A stretch of 64,000 bases of DNA, taken from contig CM035358.1 in NCBI GenBank assembly GCA_020137815.1, positions 2,187,821 to 2,251,820 on the forward strand, given 5' to 3'. This document shows, one piece after another, positions 29,483-42,518 of this stretch. The position numbers and the translations under genes were made by a program. Below the pieces are notes generated by a model that saw only the letters and a program-made list of their open reading frames with translations, was not told where the DNA came from and did not search any database. Origin of the DNA: Hormiphora californensis (taxonomy: Eukaryota; Ctenophora; Tentaculata; Cydippida; Pleurobrachiidae). The first letter of the stretch is position 1; each line of letters opens with the position of its first letter.

Positions 29483-32400
29483 TCAAGAGGGTTCTGCAGA
29501 TTTGTCTAAAGACCATATCCTAACAGTCTCGTCATCCCCAGCGCTTGCCAGCAGGCTTCCTTTCCAACTCACGCAGTTTACATCACCTGGTGGATCAATT
29601 AGCTAATTAGATAACAATCAATGTAGTGGATAGGAATAATTAATTGGTTAATTAGTTAATTAGTTAATAAGGTAATTACCCAATGACGTAACATGTACCT
29701 TGGTGGGCGTTTTGTTGAGTGTGCGAAAGGAGAAGAGAAGTACCGTGTGCCTCAAATAATCGGATAGCATTGTCACCACCGGCTGTGGCAACGTATCTAG
29801 AGGGAATTAGGGGATTAATTAGCAGGGAATTAGGGGATTAATTAGCAGGGAATTAGGGGATTAATTAGCAGGGAATTAGGGGATTAATTAGCAGGGAATT
29901 GGGGGATTAATTAGCAGGGAATTAGCAGGGATTAATTAGCAGGGAATTAGGGGATTAATTAGCAGGGAATTAGGGGATTAAGACCAGAGGGGGGGGTCCG
30001 AGGGTCAAAAAATGCACTTTTCTGAGGTTTACATATGTGATGTAACTCGGAGGTAGGAAAGTTTTGGATAGGGTAGCTGCGCACCAAGTGTATTAGGAGG
30101 CCCTGTTTTTTGAGGTTAACTTTTCGCCCAAAATGAATGTAAACCTCAAAAAAGCTTGTATTTATATCACCTACACAGTTTAAAATGGTACCAATCGATA
30201 GATCTTATCAAGGAGACCAAGTATTCAAAGTTTCAGAGGTCTAAGCCATATAGTTGTCCAGATATTTGAGGTTAACATATATCCCAAAAAATAACATTTT
30301 GTTGGATAACTTTAGGTCCACAATTTCACTTTATGCTCCACTTCCTGAAGAGACGGCTAGGACCTGGGCCTTGAAACTTGGCAGTTATGATCCTGAAATG
30401 GTGAACTAAAAATCTGGTGCAGCGATTTTTGATTTAGGCCCTAGTTCCTGAAATATTGAGGTTAACATTTTAAAAAGCTTGATTTTTGAAACGTTAACCT
30501 CAATATTTCAGGAACTAGGACCTAAATCAAAAATCGCTGCACCAGATTTTTAGTTCACCATCTCAGGATCATAACTGCCAAGTTTCAAGGCCCAGGTCCT
30601 AGCCGTCTGTTCAGGAAGTGGAGCATAAAGTGAAAAAAATGTTCTGAAATATTCAACAAAAGGTTGTTTTTTGGGAGATATGTTAACCTCAAATATCTGA
30701 ACAACTATGTGGCTTAAAGCTCTGAAACTTTGAACACTTGGTCTCCTTGATAAGATCTATCGATTGGTACCATTTTCATCTGTTTAGGTGACATAAATAC
30801 AAGCTTTTTTGAGGTTTACATTGATTTTGGGCCAAAAGTTAACCTCAATTTTCTCCTTAACGGTGCGCGCTAAAACGTTTCCAACTATTTCATCTGGTCC
30901 GGCTCTTCGAGCCGGACCAAACCCCGAAAGTGACTTTTTAGACCCCCCGACCCCCCCCTCTGGCCTTAATTAGCAGGGAATTAGCAGGGATTAATTAGCA
31001 GGGAATTAGGGGATTAATTAGCAGGGAATTAGGGGATTAATTAGCAGGGAATTAGGGGATTAATTAGCAGGGAATTAGAGGATTAATTAGCAGGGAATTA
31101 GGGATTAATTAGCAGGGGATTAATTAGCAGGGAATTAGGGGATTAATTAGCAGGGAATTAGGAGATTAATTAGCAGGGAATTAGGAGATTAATTAGCAAG
31201 GAATTAGGGGATTAATTAGCAGGGTTCTGGGGATAGAAATACGCTAGTTAGAGGATCTGATTAGCTGTTAATATTACTCCTTGAGCACTCCAGTAATGAG
31301 TGGATATCCGATATTTAGTGACTAATTATCCACGAATTATCCACTAATTATCTAATAATTATCCACTAATTATCCACTAATTATCTACTAATTATCTACT
31401 AATTATCCACTAATTATCTACTAAATATCTAATAACTATCTACTAATTATCCACTAATTATCCACTAATTATCCTACCTTGATCCCCAGCTGACATCATA
31501 TATTGTTCGAGGATGAAAACCACAGATGCTGCTTTTGCAGGTGTAACGACCCTGAAAAGAAGTAGTGTATTATTAGCAACTTTGATCCACAATCCACAGA
31601 ATTAAGGTAACCCAACACATGCTGAGGACCACCTTTTTGAGGAAGAGCACCGTAAGAACTGGTTAACACAGACCTAACATATATGTAACATAATATAATG
31701 TAACATTGTATTACCTCATCTTTACACCAAACCCGCAGAGTTCGATCATCACTGCAGGTTACAAACTTATCCCCTGACTTATTGAACGCTATCGACCAAA
31801 CCGATGAAGAGTGTCCTGCATGGAGAGAATTAGTTAAAAACGCAGTAAGGCGCGAGTGGTTGATAATCGGGGAGGGCGAGAGAATAAACAGATTGAAAAC
31901 GCTTTCAAAATCATGAAATTGCTTTTTTTGTGCTGATATTGGCTAGCCCCAACCTGTAAGTGTGTCTGTACATTCCCAGTCATCTCCGTATTCCTTATAC
32001 ACTCTGATAGTGTCGTCATAGCTGGCTGATAACAAGGTCGGTTCAGTAGGATGCCATAACACTTTCTTAACATCCTGGGTATGTACCTGAAATCAGGCAT
32101 GGAATTAGGAATTAAACAAGGAATTACCTGAAATTACGGGTATACCTGTCAAATAAATGTGACACGTTGAAATATTAAACAAACCAACTGCAAGACACTT
32201 CACACTGTACTACTACATAAAGTATGTGTATATAATTACAAGTTACAGGTACATACATAGTCACAATTATACACTGTATAATTGTGTCAATGTATGTACC
32301 TGTAACTTGTAAGCTATACTAGGTAACGCAAGGTACACTCACATGTATACATGTGGATTTGTACCTGTACTGTAAAATATTTGTACTGTACCTGTACTGT

Positions 32401-34555
32401 ACCTGTACTGTACCTGTACTGTACTGTAAAATGTGTGTACAAATGCGTTTCATGATGTACACTACCTGGAAGACACACACAGGCCAGTGCTCACAGACAT
32501 GGCACACCATTCCCGTGCACACTACGTAATTGTGTCAATGTAATACATTTTCGGAGATCAGTACCTGTAAGACACACTCGTACTCCCAACATGTACAGTA
32601 CCTGTAAGACACTAGCACACTCGTATTCCCAACATGTACAGTATCTGCAAGACACTAGCACACTCGTATTCCCAACATGTACAGTACCTGTAAGACACTA
32701 GCACACTCGTATTCCCAACATGTACAGTACCTGTAAGACACTAGCACACTCGCACTCCCAACATGTACAGTACCTGTAAGACACTAGCACATTCGTATTC
32801 CCCATCCTCCATTACATCCCAAATCCAAACACTCTTGTCCCTGCTACAACTGGCTAGGTAGTCACCGTCCCTTGACCACGCTACACTCTTCACCTAGGGG
32901 GGGGGGAGGTTAGGGGAGGAGGTTAGGGGAGGGCGGTTAGGGGAGGGAGTCACCGTCCCTTGACCACGCTACACTCTTCACCTATAGGGGGAGGGGAGGG
33001 GTTAGGACTTAGGGCCGGGGGAGGGAGACTGGGGCAAGGTAGTCACCGTCCCTTGACCACGCTACACTCTTCACCTATAGGGGGAGGGGAGGGGTTAGGA
33101 CTTAGGGCCGGGGGAGGGAGACTGGGGCAAGGTAGTCACCGTCCCTTGACCACGCTACACTCTTCACCTATAGGGGGGAGGGGTTAGGGGAGGGGAGGGG
33201 CCGGGGGGCTTGGGGGGAGGAGACTGGGGCAAGGTAGTCACCGTCCCTTGATCACGCTACACTCTTCACCTAAAGGGGGAGGAGGTTAGGGGAGGGCGGT
33301 TAGAGGAGGGTGGTTAGGGGAGGGAGACTGGGGCAAGGTAGTCACCGTCCCTTGATCACGCTACACTCTTCACCTAAAGGGGGAGGGCGGTTAGGGGAGG
33401 GTGGTTAGGGGAGGGTGGTTAGGGGAGGGTGGTTAGGGGAGGGAGACTGGGGCAAGGTAGCCACCGTCCCTTGACCACGCTACACTCGTCACCTAAAGGG
33501 GGAGGGCGGTTAGGGGAGGGTGGTTAGGGGAGGGTGGTTAGGGGAGGGTGGTTAGGGGATGGGATACTGGGTCAAGGTAGTGAGAAACAGTATAGATGTA
33601 TAAACCCTCCCCAAATTGGTTCAAAGGGCCGGGGAAAGGGAATCGAGCTGAGACCAGAGCGAGAGAGAGCTCTCACTCCCGTCTCCACCTCGACTATACC
33701 TCATTCTCATGTCCTTCCAGGGTAGTTTCTAGTTCCCATTGATCATCCTTCAGCTCCCAAATACACGTGGTACTGAAACACGTGTTCAATATAATAATCA
33801 GCATGAACCGACCGAATCAGGAAATACTGGTCTCTGATTGGCTGATAACCAGTCACGTGACCTAAATAACGAGTTCTGAGGACCCTTGCTCTGCCGAACC
33901 CTCACTGAGCGCATATGGGCGACACAGAAGGACCCCATCCCAACCCCGATAGTCCCAACCCCGAAAGTCTCGTCGAAAATGGCAACTTGACAGTAATTAC
34001 CTGTCGATATACTGGCAGTATAAAAATCATTACCTGTCGAAGCTAGCAGTAGCAAGTTTCCTTCCACAAGGTGACCAGGCTACCTGTCTGATAGTCCTTG
34101 TGTTACCACCCTCCAGAGTTAGGAAGTTAACCCACTTTTCACCCTCCTGCCGCCATAACCGCACCGTCTTGTCCTGGCCTGGTGGAAGAGAGAGGTTTTA
34201 TTTGAGTCGCTGTAGACACTCTGTTCAATGTGATCAAGTCTAAGTTTCCAGGGAGTCTGCAGGACTAAACATCTCCGTTTGGGCTTTATCAAGCGTACAA
34301 TGTAACACAAGGGAGTCACTGTTATGCAGCTAAATTCGAAACATTAAATATGGGTGCAAGTGTTCCACTCCCTTTCCCTTTTGTGGCTCACACCGTCATT
34401 TTATTTCAAAAGTTAAGCGTGCTCTGTTATGGTTCGGTAGATCCCCCTGCTTTATTACCTGTGGATGCAAGTGTTTTGCTGATGGGACTCCAGTCAACAC
34501 TCCATACCTGTCCAACATGCCCCTTCAAAGCAGTCACCTCTACCAGACATACCAT
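29483..34555 (-). CDS. CIAO1: Cytosolic Fe-S assembly WD40 protein CIAO1, nine exons
   Basis: WD40 platform of the CIA targeting complex (with CIAO2 and MMS19), which delivers Fe-S clusters to cytosolic and nuclear proteins. Exons: 34459-34555, 34034-34178, 33700-33772, 32774-32893, 31954-32086, 31715-31815, 31478-31551, 29699-29796, 29483-29586; all phases close and give 314 residues (human is 339). The seven-blade pattern is plain: [137 protein letters not shown]. The start [18 protein letters not shown] is chosen as the first ATG in frame with blade 1. Introns carry minisatellites touching splice sites, a small palindrome and a TTAA-flanked MITE. No frame break. Confidence 0.95.
29803..31230. 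repeat. Minisatellite AGCAGGGAATTAGGGGATTAATT in CIAO1 intron 7, split by a MITE
   Basis: Units of 22-23 bp run from the intron's acceptor edge (29797 onward) to 29977 and again from 30970 to about 31225. The MITE 29982-30965 separates the halves. Both halves are in the same register and orientation. Confidence 0.9.
29982..30965. mobile_element. 984 bp palindromic MITE with TTAA target duplication (piggyBac-like)
   Basis: Left end GACCAGAGGGGGGGGTC and right end its inverted match (CCCCCTCTGGCC), flanked by TTAA at 29978-29981 and 30966-30969. The arms (about 480 bp) are inverted copies meeting near 30480. No transposase. A lone left end of the family sits at 36766. Confidence 0.85.
31310..31472. 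repeat. Minisatellite ATTATCCACTA next to the CIAO1 exon 7 donor
   Basis: 11 bp units (ATTATC(C/T)ACTA), about 14 copies, ending at 31472, within the donor GTAGGATAATTAGTGG of exon 31478-31551. Confidence 0.85.
32236..32312. repeat. 77 bp palindrome in a CIAO1 intron
   Basis: TTACAAGTTACAGGTACATA pairs with its complement at 32293-32312; arms about 36 bp with a short loop and one or two mismatches. Possibly a very small MITE; neighbours are short GTACCTGTACT repeats (32365-32425). Confidence 0.75.
32565..32800. repeat. Tandem copies of the 3' edge of CIAO1 exon 4 with its donor
   Basis: Units of about 45 bp (ACCTGTAAGACACTAGCACA then CTCGTATTCCCAACATGTAC) repeat five times. Each carries the last ~27 coding bases of exon 32774-32893 plus the GTACTG donor; the true junction is the right-most copy. 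Confidence 0.88.
32893..33585. repeat. Tandem copies of the 5' edge of CIAO1 exon 4 with its acceptor
   Basis: Units of 75-115 bp, about seven, each containing AGTCACCGTCCCTTGACCAC then GCTACACTCTTCACCTATAG, that is the first ~37 coding bases of exon 4 and the adjoining CTAG acceptor, followed by G-rich filler (GGTTAGGGGAGGG). Confidence 0.88.
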
Positions 34556-34840
34556 AATCAGGCTAGAGGGAGGGAGTTGGATGTTTGAGTAGTGCATTAT
34601 CTGGGTATTTAGAGGTAGAGAGAAAGAGAGAAAAAAGAGACACATATATAGTATTTGGTTTTCATGCTATTTTTGGTTGTAATAAGTTAGTAAAAGAATG
34701 TGTTAATAAGTTAATAAAAGCACCCCTGAGCTATCACATCTAAAAACTCTCCCACACACTACAAATCATTTAAAAAAAGTGTGAATCATGCTAGACAAAC
34801 GTCAAATATGTTAGACATGTTAGACATGATGTTAAACATG

Positions 34841-37800
34841 TTAGACAAAGATGGGTTGTCTAACTTCACACACCCCAGTCCCGTATGAACCAAGTTTACC
34901 CAGCATTATACTGGAACTAGGGTTACTCAAGCTGTCCTGTTCGTTGTAGAACGCAGCACGACGCAGAAACTCCGTGGAGGTCTCAAAGGATACTTTCTGG
35001 AGCGGTGAACTGCTATCTCGTATACCAATCCTAATAATGGGGAGAGAGTGTAAGAGATACCGGAGTTAGAGTTGTTGGTAACCATGGTAACCAACTGTGG
35101 TAACCATGGTAACCAACTGTGGTAACCATGGTTGATGGTAACCATGGTAACATTGCTATGTATCTCCCACCTGTTGAATGGTCGGTAAACACCATGCTGT
35201 GTGACGTAATCTGAGAGAAGACTGAGATGACGGGGGTCCACCCTGATACCATAGGGTGCAAATACACCCTCCAGCTCCTTTATTAGTGCTGCTGATGCTG
35301 CCTCAATTCCATAAAACTCTCCAAACCTGGCGGTGAAAAGGAAGCCCCGTCAATTTTACAGCTCACTTAAATTTTATCTGATTTCACACCAGGAACCGAC
35401 CGAAACAAGTAAACAACCAATCAGAACTCGTTATTTAGGTCACGTGACTGGTTATCAGCCAATCAGGGACCGGTATTTCCTGATTCGGTCGGTTCCTGTT
35501 TCACACAACAGTTGCTGGTTAGATCAAGTTATCAGAATCAAATTTTTAAATCGATTCCATGTTAGCTTCGTAAAACATGTTAGCTTCATATATATTACTT
35601 GTTGATGTCGTTGGTGAAGATATCAGTGGTATCCACTATCTCCCAATGTTCCCAGATCTCTCTGATATTGATCCCCTCGGTCATGAGGACCAACCTGCCT
35701 CGATCATCCTTCTCCGTGTTGATGAAGGCACGTTTTATACCTGGGTATAGGGTGTGTTATGGGGAAATTAGTAACTAGTATTTAGTAAAGTCTAGTAACT
35801 AGTAACTAGTAATTAGCAATCAGATAGTAACTAACGACTATTATTGACAAACACTACCTTGCACATTCCAAAGAAGACTTCTCTTTGCCAGGTCCTCCAG
35901 GACACTGCCCATCATGACATTTGACCCACTGAGCCCGAAATCAAGGACCACCTCACACCACAACATGTTATCCTTGTCATAGCGGTAGGAGGTGATGGTC
36001 TTCCTACGCAGGAGGGCCAGCTCCCGAGCATCTAGTCCTTCTTCTTCTCCGTCCTGAAGTAGGGGAACTGATAATATCTCATGGGAGACACTTGCCAAAA
36101 TGCCCAGACATTAAAATGTAGAAGGGTGGTACAAAACGAGCTCGAAAGAGCATCCCAATGGTTGCCACCTTAGGCTGACAGGCTATGGAGCACCCCTTGA
36201 GGGAGAGTGCCGCTTCACTAGACTGCGTATAAGAAGCACTACAAACTGGGCCGATTAGGTACATAGAGTACCAATCGGTGGTCCGAGCCACCACTCTGGT
36301 CCTGAAGCAGGATTCTGGCCTTAAATGGCAAGTGCTGGTAGAAGAAATGACGTTTCTCATCTACGTGTGGGCAGAGAAGCCGCGTCATCGCTCGGCAATA
36401 TACCTACTTCTGGGGAAACCCAGTAACGTAAGACTGGTGGAAATACACTGGTGCTCTCAGCTATGTGTCTAACTGGATTAGTAACCGGCTTGAAACTTAA
36501 CAAAAGCGGACCGAATGTGAAGCTAGCCTTTCCCTCGAAGGGGATCCTCCATGGAGGGTCCCTGGACAGGACTGACTAGTGGAACTACTGAGCAACTCTT
36601 TGTGTGGGGTGCTCGGGAGGAACGCCAGAATTTTGATTCGCCGGGAGCTGGCCCCGTAAGACACCAGCAAAGTGGGAGGAAGTACGGGAGGTTCAAACAC
36701 ACACACACACACTTGCCAAAATGTATCCATTTGGTTGTAAAAAGAAGGATATAATTTGCGATTAAGGCCAGGGGGGGGGGTCCGAGGGTAATTTTTTACT
36801 TTTCTGAAGTTTACATTATATTGCACCTAACTAAGGAAGGGGGAACTTTTGCGCTGATACAGTCAACCCTTGATTTACCAGAACCTCAATCGGGTCTGAT
36901 ATATGATCCAATAACTTAAATACCCTTACTCACCTCAGCTCCAACCACTGGTTGCTCTTTCTCCCCTTCTTCTCCCTCATCTCCATCATCTTCATAACTA
37001 TTTATCTGAGATTTCTGGGCGCCCCTCCTCTCTCCCTCCTCTCTCTCATCATCCACCTCCTCTCCCTCTGTTGCCATAGCAACAATACCACCCTCTGGCC
37101 CCTGTTTGTTGGTGGTTAGGGTATCCTTTTTAACTACTGCTCTTACTACCTGGAGTTGGAAGGAGAGGGTTGTTACAATTTATCAAATTGTGGAACGGTC
37201 CACATCACAAAGACAGAAAATGGGTAACCTGTTCAGACCCCTTCCTCCAGCACATCAATTAAAACTAAACAATTAATTTAGTCAATTAAACAATTAATTA
37301 ACTACCTGGTTGTTCCTCTGTTTCACGAATTCAGCCTGCAGTTTCCCTATGAAGGTACTCTCAATAAAATTGAGAATCTCCACTGGTGTACAATAACACT
37401 TGTCAGCATAATCCCCCTCCGGGAGAATGTGAAAGGTAATCTTATACCGTTGGGAAATCCCATTTCCCCGTTCATCCGTCATACTCTCAACAATATCAAC
37501 TTTCTCCAGAACCTGATTCAACCTCACTTCAGTGAGCCGCTTAGCTAAACACTTTGCAGCCCCCTGACTGGTGCCCAGTTTTAATGGGACTGTCATCATG
37601 GGGGTTTTGATGCTGTTCCCTCCCGTCATCAACAACTCCCTAATCCGGGGGATTCCCATAGTGATGTTGACATCAGCCCGACCAGCAAAGTGGAAGGTGT
37701 TCAGTGTCATCTGGGTGGATGGTTCCCCAATACTTTGTCCAGTCAGGACACCCACACCATCCCCAGGATGGGAGAGAGCTTTCACTGCTTGGAGGAGGAT

Positions 37801-40800
37801 CGCCTCTTCAAGTTGCTCCCTCTCAGGACATTTGATGAGCGCGGATGCGATGTTGTGACGAAGGGTTTCACTAACACTCCCAAAGTTACGGTGGGGTGGG
37901 AGGGTGGAAAGGAGTGGCAGGGCTCGCTTTCGACCCACCTTCTCTTCCCAAGCCTCTTTCTTGGTAGCACTGAGTGCGTTCCATGCGGAGATGATAGAAT
38001 GGGTTTGTTCCGATCTCTGTTTACCCTCGTTACTCGTTGATAACTTCTTGTACTTTTCCTTTTTCTTCATCTTAGTCTCGAACAAATGGAATGGATTAGC
38101 GTACTTTTCCCTCAGTTTCTTGACACTATCCTGCTCGCCCAGGGCCGCGGGTACAGCGACGCAATCCAAGGAGGACTTCTGACTTCCGATATCCTTACTG
38201 AGCACATTATAGTTGGTGATAAGGTGCTTCAACCCGTTAGGAGTTAACAAATTACCCTTTGTTACATCAATGCCATCGTGTCCGTACAAGAACTGAACGA
38301 CACTGCCATCACTATCTCGGGCTGTGTGATCGTATGAAGTACAGATACCCTCCAAATGTTTGATAAGGCACCTCTGAAGGTACCCCGATCGACTCGTCTT
38401 CACGGCCGTATCAACCAGACCCTCTCTCCCTGCCATACTGTTGAAAAACAGCTCCTGGGGCTTGATCCCAGTAAGGAACCGAGAGATTACAAGACCACCC
38501 GCCGCCAGGGAAGGGTCGTATGGGAGGTAGGATGGGAGGGATCGTCCACTGAGCATGAGGGGAGGCCGGGATCCTTCCAACTCCGTCTGTCCCACCATGC
38601 AAGATATCTGCGAACAGTTGACATTAGATCCCTTCGCTCCGGTCGCCACCATAAGCTGTAAGTTGTTATGGGGGAAGTGTTTGAGGAGATTTAGTCCCAT
38701 ACACGCCCGGGCTAACTCAGTCTCACACCGGGAAGTTTCAACTCTAGCACCCCGATCCAGGGCACCCAGATCTTTAAACGGGACTGGTCTCAGATGAGCC
38801 TCCTGGTATGCTGCCTTCAGATCACACGGCTGTTCCACACCGAGTACCTTACACGCTATCTCCTCTCCTTTTGCCTCCTGAAACTGCATGATCGACCTCC
38901 GTTCCTGTTCCCCATGATCCCTGACCAAGATATCCTGGAGACCCACGGTGAATCCTCTCCACGATAGGAAACTGGTGAAGAGACGACCAAAGGCAGATAG
39001 AAGGGCAGTGGCCACATCACCCCCGTATATCTCAAAAACAAGGTGGATCAACCCGAACTCCTTGCTCCCACATTGTCCCTTGTCGATAACACCACACAGA
39101 AGATCTCCCTCCATGATTATCACCTCACTGTCCATTAGATCGTCCGTCTGGATGGCGGGGTTGTGGTCAGTTGAGGTTACCCAGCACTTCTCAGCCGTAT
39201 TACTCTTCCCCTTGAGGGAGGGGAGTGGTTTGGAGGGTGGGATTACAGCACGGAGGATGGTTGAAATTATCTGTTTGCCACTCCACATGGGAACCGGTTT
39301 TAGGATGGACGGGGGAAGGAGTTTTATCCGGCGGGGTGCGTCAACCAGACTCATGAACACAAAGTGATGGTATTCATCCTTGGTAAAGAACCGTCCTCTT
39401 TGAGTGATCAGGGTACCCGCTACCACGTGATCTTGGATCAACCCTCCCAGGGGCTTACCATCTTTTGGAACTAGATAGTTGTTAGATACACCCATTAATC
39501 CGTATGCCTCTGATCTGGATATCTCATCTTGGGGTAAATGAGCGTTCATTTCATCACCATCAAAATCAGCGTTATAAGATTTACACACTGAGTAATGTAG
39601 TCTGAGTGTCCGTTCATTACTGAGCACCCGGGCTTTGTGGGCCATGATGGACACCTTGTGAAGGGTGGGCTGTCGGTTCAACAACATAACATCTCCATTC
39701 TGGACATGCCTCAGGACCTTCTTGTTGTACCCCGGTCTGTCTTTATTCTCCACAAGCAGGGTCTTAGCGATGGCCTCTCTCGATCTTTGATTATCAGCAC
39801 TAAGCAACACCCTCTTCCCATTCTCCATTTCAACATGAGTTGCTCCCGGATATTTCTTAGGACCGTTAATGACAGCCCTCCTCAGTTCCAGGACATTTAG
39901 TGGGGTAACTGGCTGTGGGAAGGTAAGCCGGGTGGCAAATACTAACGGTAACCCGACCTCATCACAATTAATGTACGGATCAGGGGAATATGACAGATCG
40001 AGCTGCGTAGTTCACCCTCTTCCCCATCATATGCATTCTAAACAGACCTTGTTTCTTCTCCAGCACCCCTCTCACCATGGTAACGGCTTCATTCACTCTC
40101 TCCTGCATCTTCACCCAGAGGGTCTGGATCTGTTTGAATTTATCATTATCTACATCATCTCCTCCCTCCTTGGATGTGTTAGCTGCTGCCTTCTGTTCTG
40201 ACAGTATCGTACTAAGTTGGACGGTAAGAGATAGGATCTCAGAGAGCTTTGTGCTGTAAAAGTGCTCGTATTTCAGCCCAGATACCACGGACATTGGTCT
40301 GAATTTAACAGGAGGCACGCTGAGGAGCCGGTAGAAAAATGAGGAGGGAGGGGTGCCGTTAAATAGCAGATTGTACACTGCTAAGTCTGTGCTGTACACC
40401 TCCTTCATTAGTGCGAGTGCTGAGTTGGGGGTTAGCAATACGATCTTGTTGACTTTGTGCCAGGGAGGAGGTTGACTCTTCTGAAAGATAACGGGGAGGG
40501 TTAGCGATGAATCAATGTTCACAAAATGTGTTTGAAATTTTAACTGATTTAAAACCTACATTCACATTGGGTTGTTTCTTCAGGGCACTTTCCCAACTTG
40601 TAACTTTCTTTCCGGGTAGGGGTCTCAGGTAAATCTTAGTGTTACCTTCCGTTATCACATCCCGTACCGGGGCCTTGCAGTGGGGACAAAACTTCTGACT
40701 TGCCATACCCTTCAAATATTTAACCAGAATATCCTGCAGAGGGGGGGGGGGGATAATTTTTAATTATTTTTGTAAGAGGGATTTGTCATGCAATCGATGA

Positions 40801-42518
40801 TACAAATTGATAGTTCTAAGTTAAGGTCACTTGTATGTTAAAAGCCTAGCTATTGCGGTTCCCCGACTGATAAAGAGTGGGGGAAAGAGGGTTTAGGAAA
40901 TATATTGACTCCTTCGAGTTATAAGAATAATCTGTCGTGGAGTTGTACTGAAACATTATTTCAGTACAATATTATGATAATTGGTAAAAATGGCCAATGT
41001 CAGTTAACTCGGAGATTGTAATTTGTCATTTGTCTAATTAGATTCCTTAGTATCTAATGTTACATCTCTCTTACCATCAGGAACTCGTTAGAGCTCGTAT
41101 TAACGTCCGTCGCCTCGGAAGATAGGACAGTCGATTTAAAAAGTGCCTCGGTGCTAGCTCTAATCTCATCCATCAAACTCTCGCTGACTTGCTTCAAGTG
41201 TCTCAGCTTCTCCCTCACCTTCCTCGGTATTTTTACTTTTCTTGCCTGGGTAAATAGAAAAATGTTTCAATCAGATGTATGGTAAGGACAAGTTGCATTG
41301 AGGGGGAGGGGGGTTCATTTGTCACCATGCCCATTGCCCCCCCCCTTGGACCACAGTTTAAGGTTTTAACAGTTAATTTGTTTGACCCACCTGCTGTAGT
41401 CGAAGCCTTTTTAGTTTCTTTCACACGATTTACAATTGACGCCGCCATGTCTGATATACCCTGAAAATGTATTGTTGGAGTATTGTTGGAGTCTCTCTAC
41501 CCAGAGGGATACAATATAATGGCTTAGCTTTTATCAGTAAAAGGTAGGTGGTATTATTTGATGGCTTCTGGTGTAGTAACAGCAATAATACCTGAGCACT
41601 TGCAACATATCCCGATCTAACAGCCCGCAGTTGAAGAGCCAAGACATGGGTTTGGTAGTCCGTACAGAGGAGCCTGTTACACGCAAAACAGCACGACCGG
41701 AGAATCGCTGTCAAATAACTGAGGGGGACGACACGGCGTTGAAACTTGAACTCAAAAACGGTATCTAAGTGGTTCAAAAGATCATACCAAAAGTAAATGG
41801 AGCAAAAGAGCATAATATTACAACCTACTAATCTAACTATATCTAATGCAAATTTGCACGGAAATGTGACACCCTATCGTCAATGTGACGACGTGATCCG
41901 TCAATGTGACGACGTGATCCGTCAGCGTGACGACATGATCCGTCAGTGTGACGACGTGATTCGTAGGTATCACGTATCACACGTGTTGAGAACTGCTTGC
42001 GACTTGAGGGGTCACATCACATGTATAAAAGGGAGAGAAAGAGAGAAAAAGAGAGGGATCACATCACATAGCATATAGCAGACAGGCAGAGAGAAAAACA
42101 GACCCCTCGATTTGCGATCGGTACGATCGCCCCAGTTTTGCTAGTATACCTAAAGTAAATGGGGTTGAAGACAGGTAGTGGCAGTTGAATATGCCCAAAA
42201 TGTCCTGGGCAGTGTGCACTGTATTGTTTACATGTTTGACAGACCTCGTTCTGTTCACAACCTCCCAAAGCTGGGTCATACAGACCACCTGAGAGGAGAG
42301 TTTGTTACATTTACTAGGGAGAGAGAGAAAGAGAGAAATTAATAGTCTGTAAATTATTTAACCATTTCTGGAGATGTCGACCTACCAGGTAAGGGGTTCC
42401 CGATTCTGTCAACAGAGGTTGGATTTGTGATGCACTTCACTGATACTTTCAGGATCAGCTTATCATCAAATGGGGAAAACAGTAACTTATCCGGTTCCAA
42501 ATATGGTAGCTCTGCCAT
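34841..42518 (-). CDS. POLR1A: RNA polymerase I largest subunit, 12 exons
   Basis: Catalytic subunit of Pol I, which makes pre-rRNA in the nucleolus. Exons: 42386-42518, 42150-42288, 41592-41718, 41391-41460, 41075-41245, 40566-40733, 37306-40480, 36934-37149, 35858-36053, 35599-35740, 35171-35326, 34841-35030. About 1,626 residues (human 1,720). Start [14 protein letters not shown] is the first ATG before VKCITNP. The clamp zinc site [17 protein letters not shown] is in exon 2, with CFACN in exon 3. The catalytic loop [15 protein letters not shown] and the bridge helix/trigger loop region [18 protein letters not shown] are in the 3.2 kb exon 7. An acidic linker in exon 8 and the Pol I-type C-terminus ([12 protein letters not shown]) identify POLR1A, not Pol II or III. 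One extra base each in exon 5 (near 41138) and exon 7 (near 39995, after AARSVIF) breaks the frame. Confidence 0.95.
36103..36708 (+). mobile_element. Retroposon (SINE-like or truncated non-LTR) in POLR1A intron 8
   Basis: About 606 bp bounded by a 15 bp direct repeat ACACTTGCCAAAATG (36088-36102 and 36709-36723) and ending in an (AC)n tail at its right side. This is the layout of target-primed reverse transcription. No RT motif in its short ORFs (36497-36826 is a chance frame). No tRNA-like head was recognised. Confidence 0.75.
36766..36860. mobile_element. Solo left end of the TTAA MITE family
   Basis: TTAA (36762-36765) followed by GGCCAGGGGGGGGGTCCGAG and TTTTCTGAAGTTTACAT, matching the left arm of 29982-30965; the rest is missing or diverged. 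In POLR1A intron 8. Confidence 0.65.
41876..41965. repeat. Short tandem repeat GTGACGACGTGATCCGTCA in POLR1A intron 2
   Basis: Four imperfect units of about 21 bp between exons 41592-41718 and 42150-42288. Confidence 0.8.

Noticed and set aside
32965-33560. CRISPR-like regular repeats
   Set aside because: Units are exon-edge copies with G-rich filler of uneven length in a eukaryotic intron; no unique spacers.
38948-39367. Plus-strand ORF opposite POLR1A
   Set aside because: Antisense shadow of a conserved coding exon.
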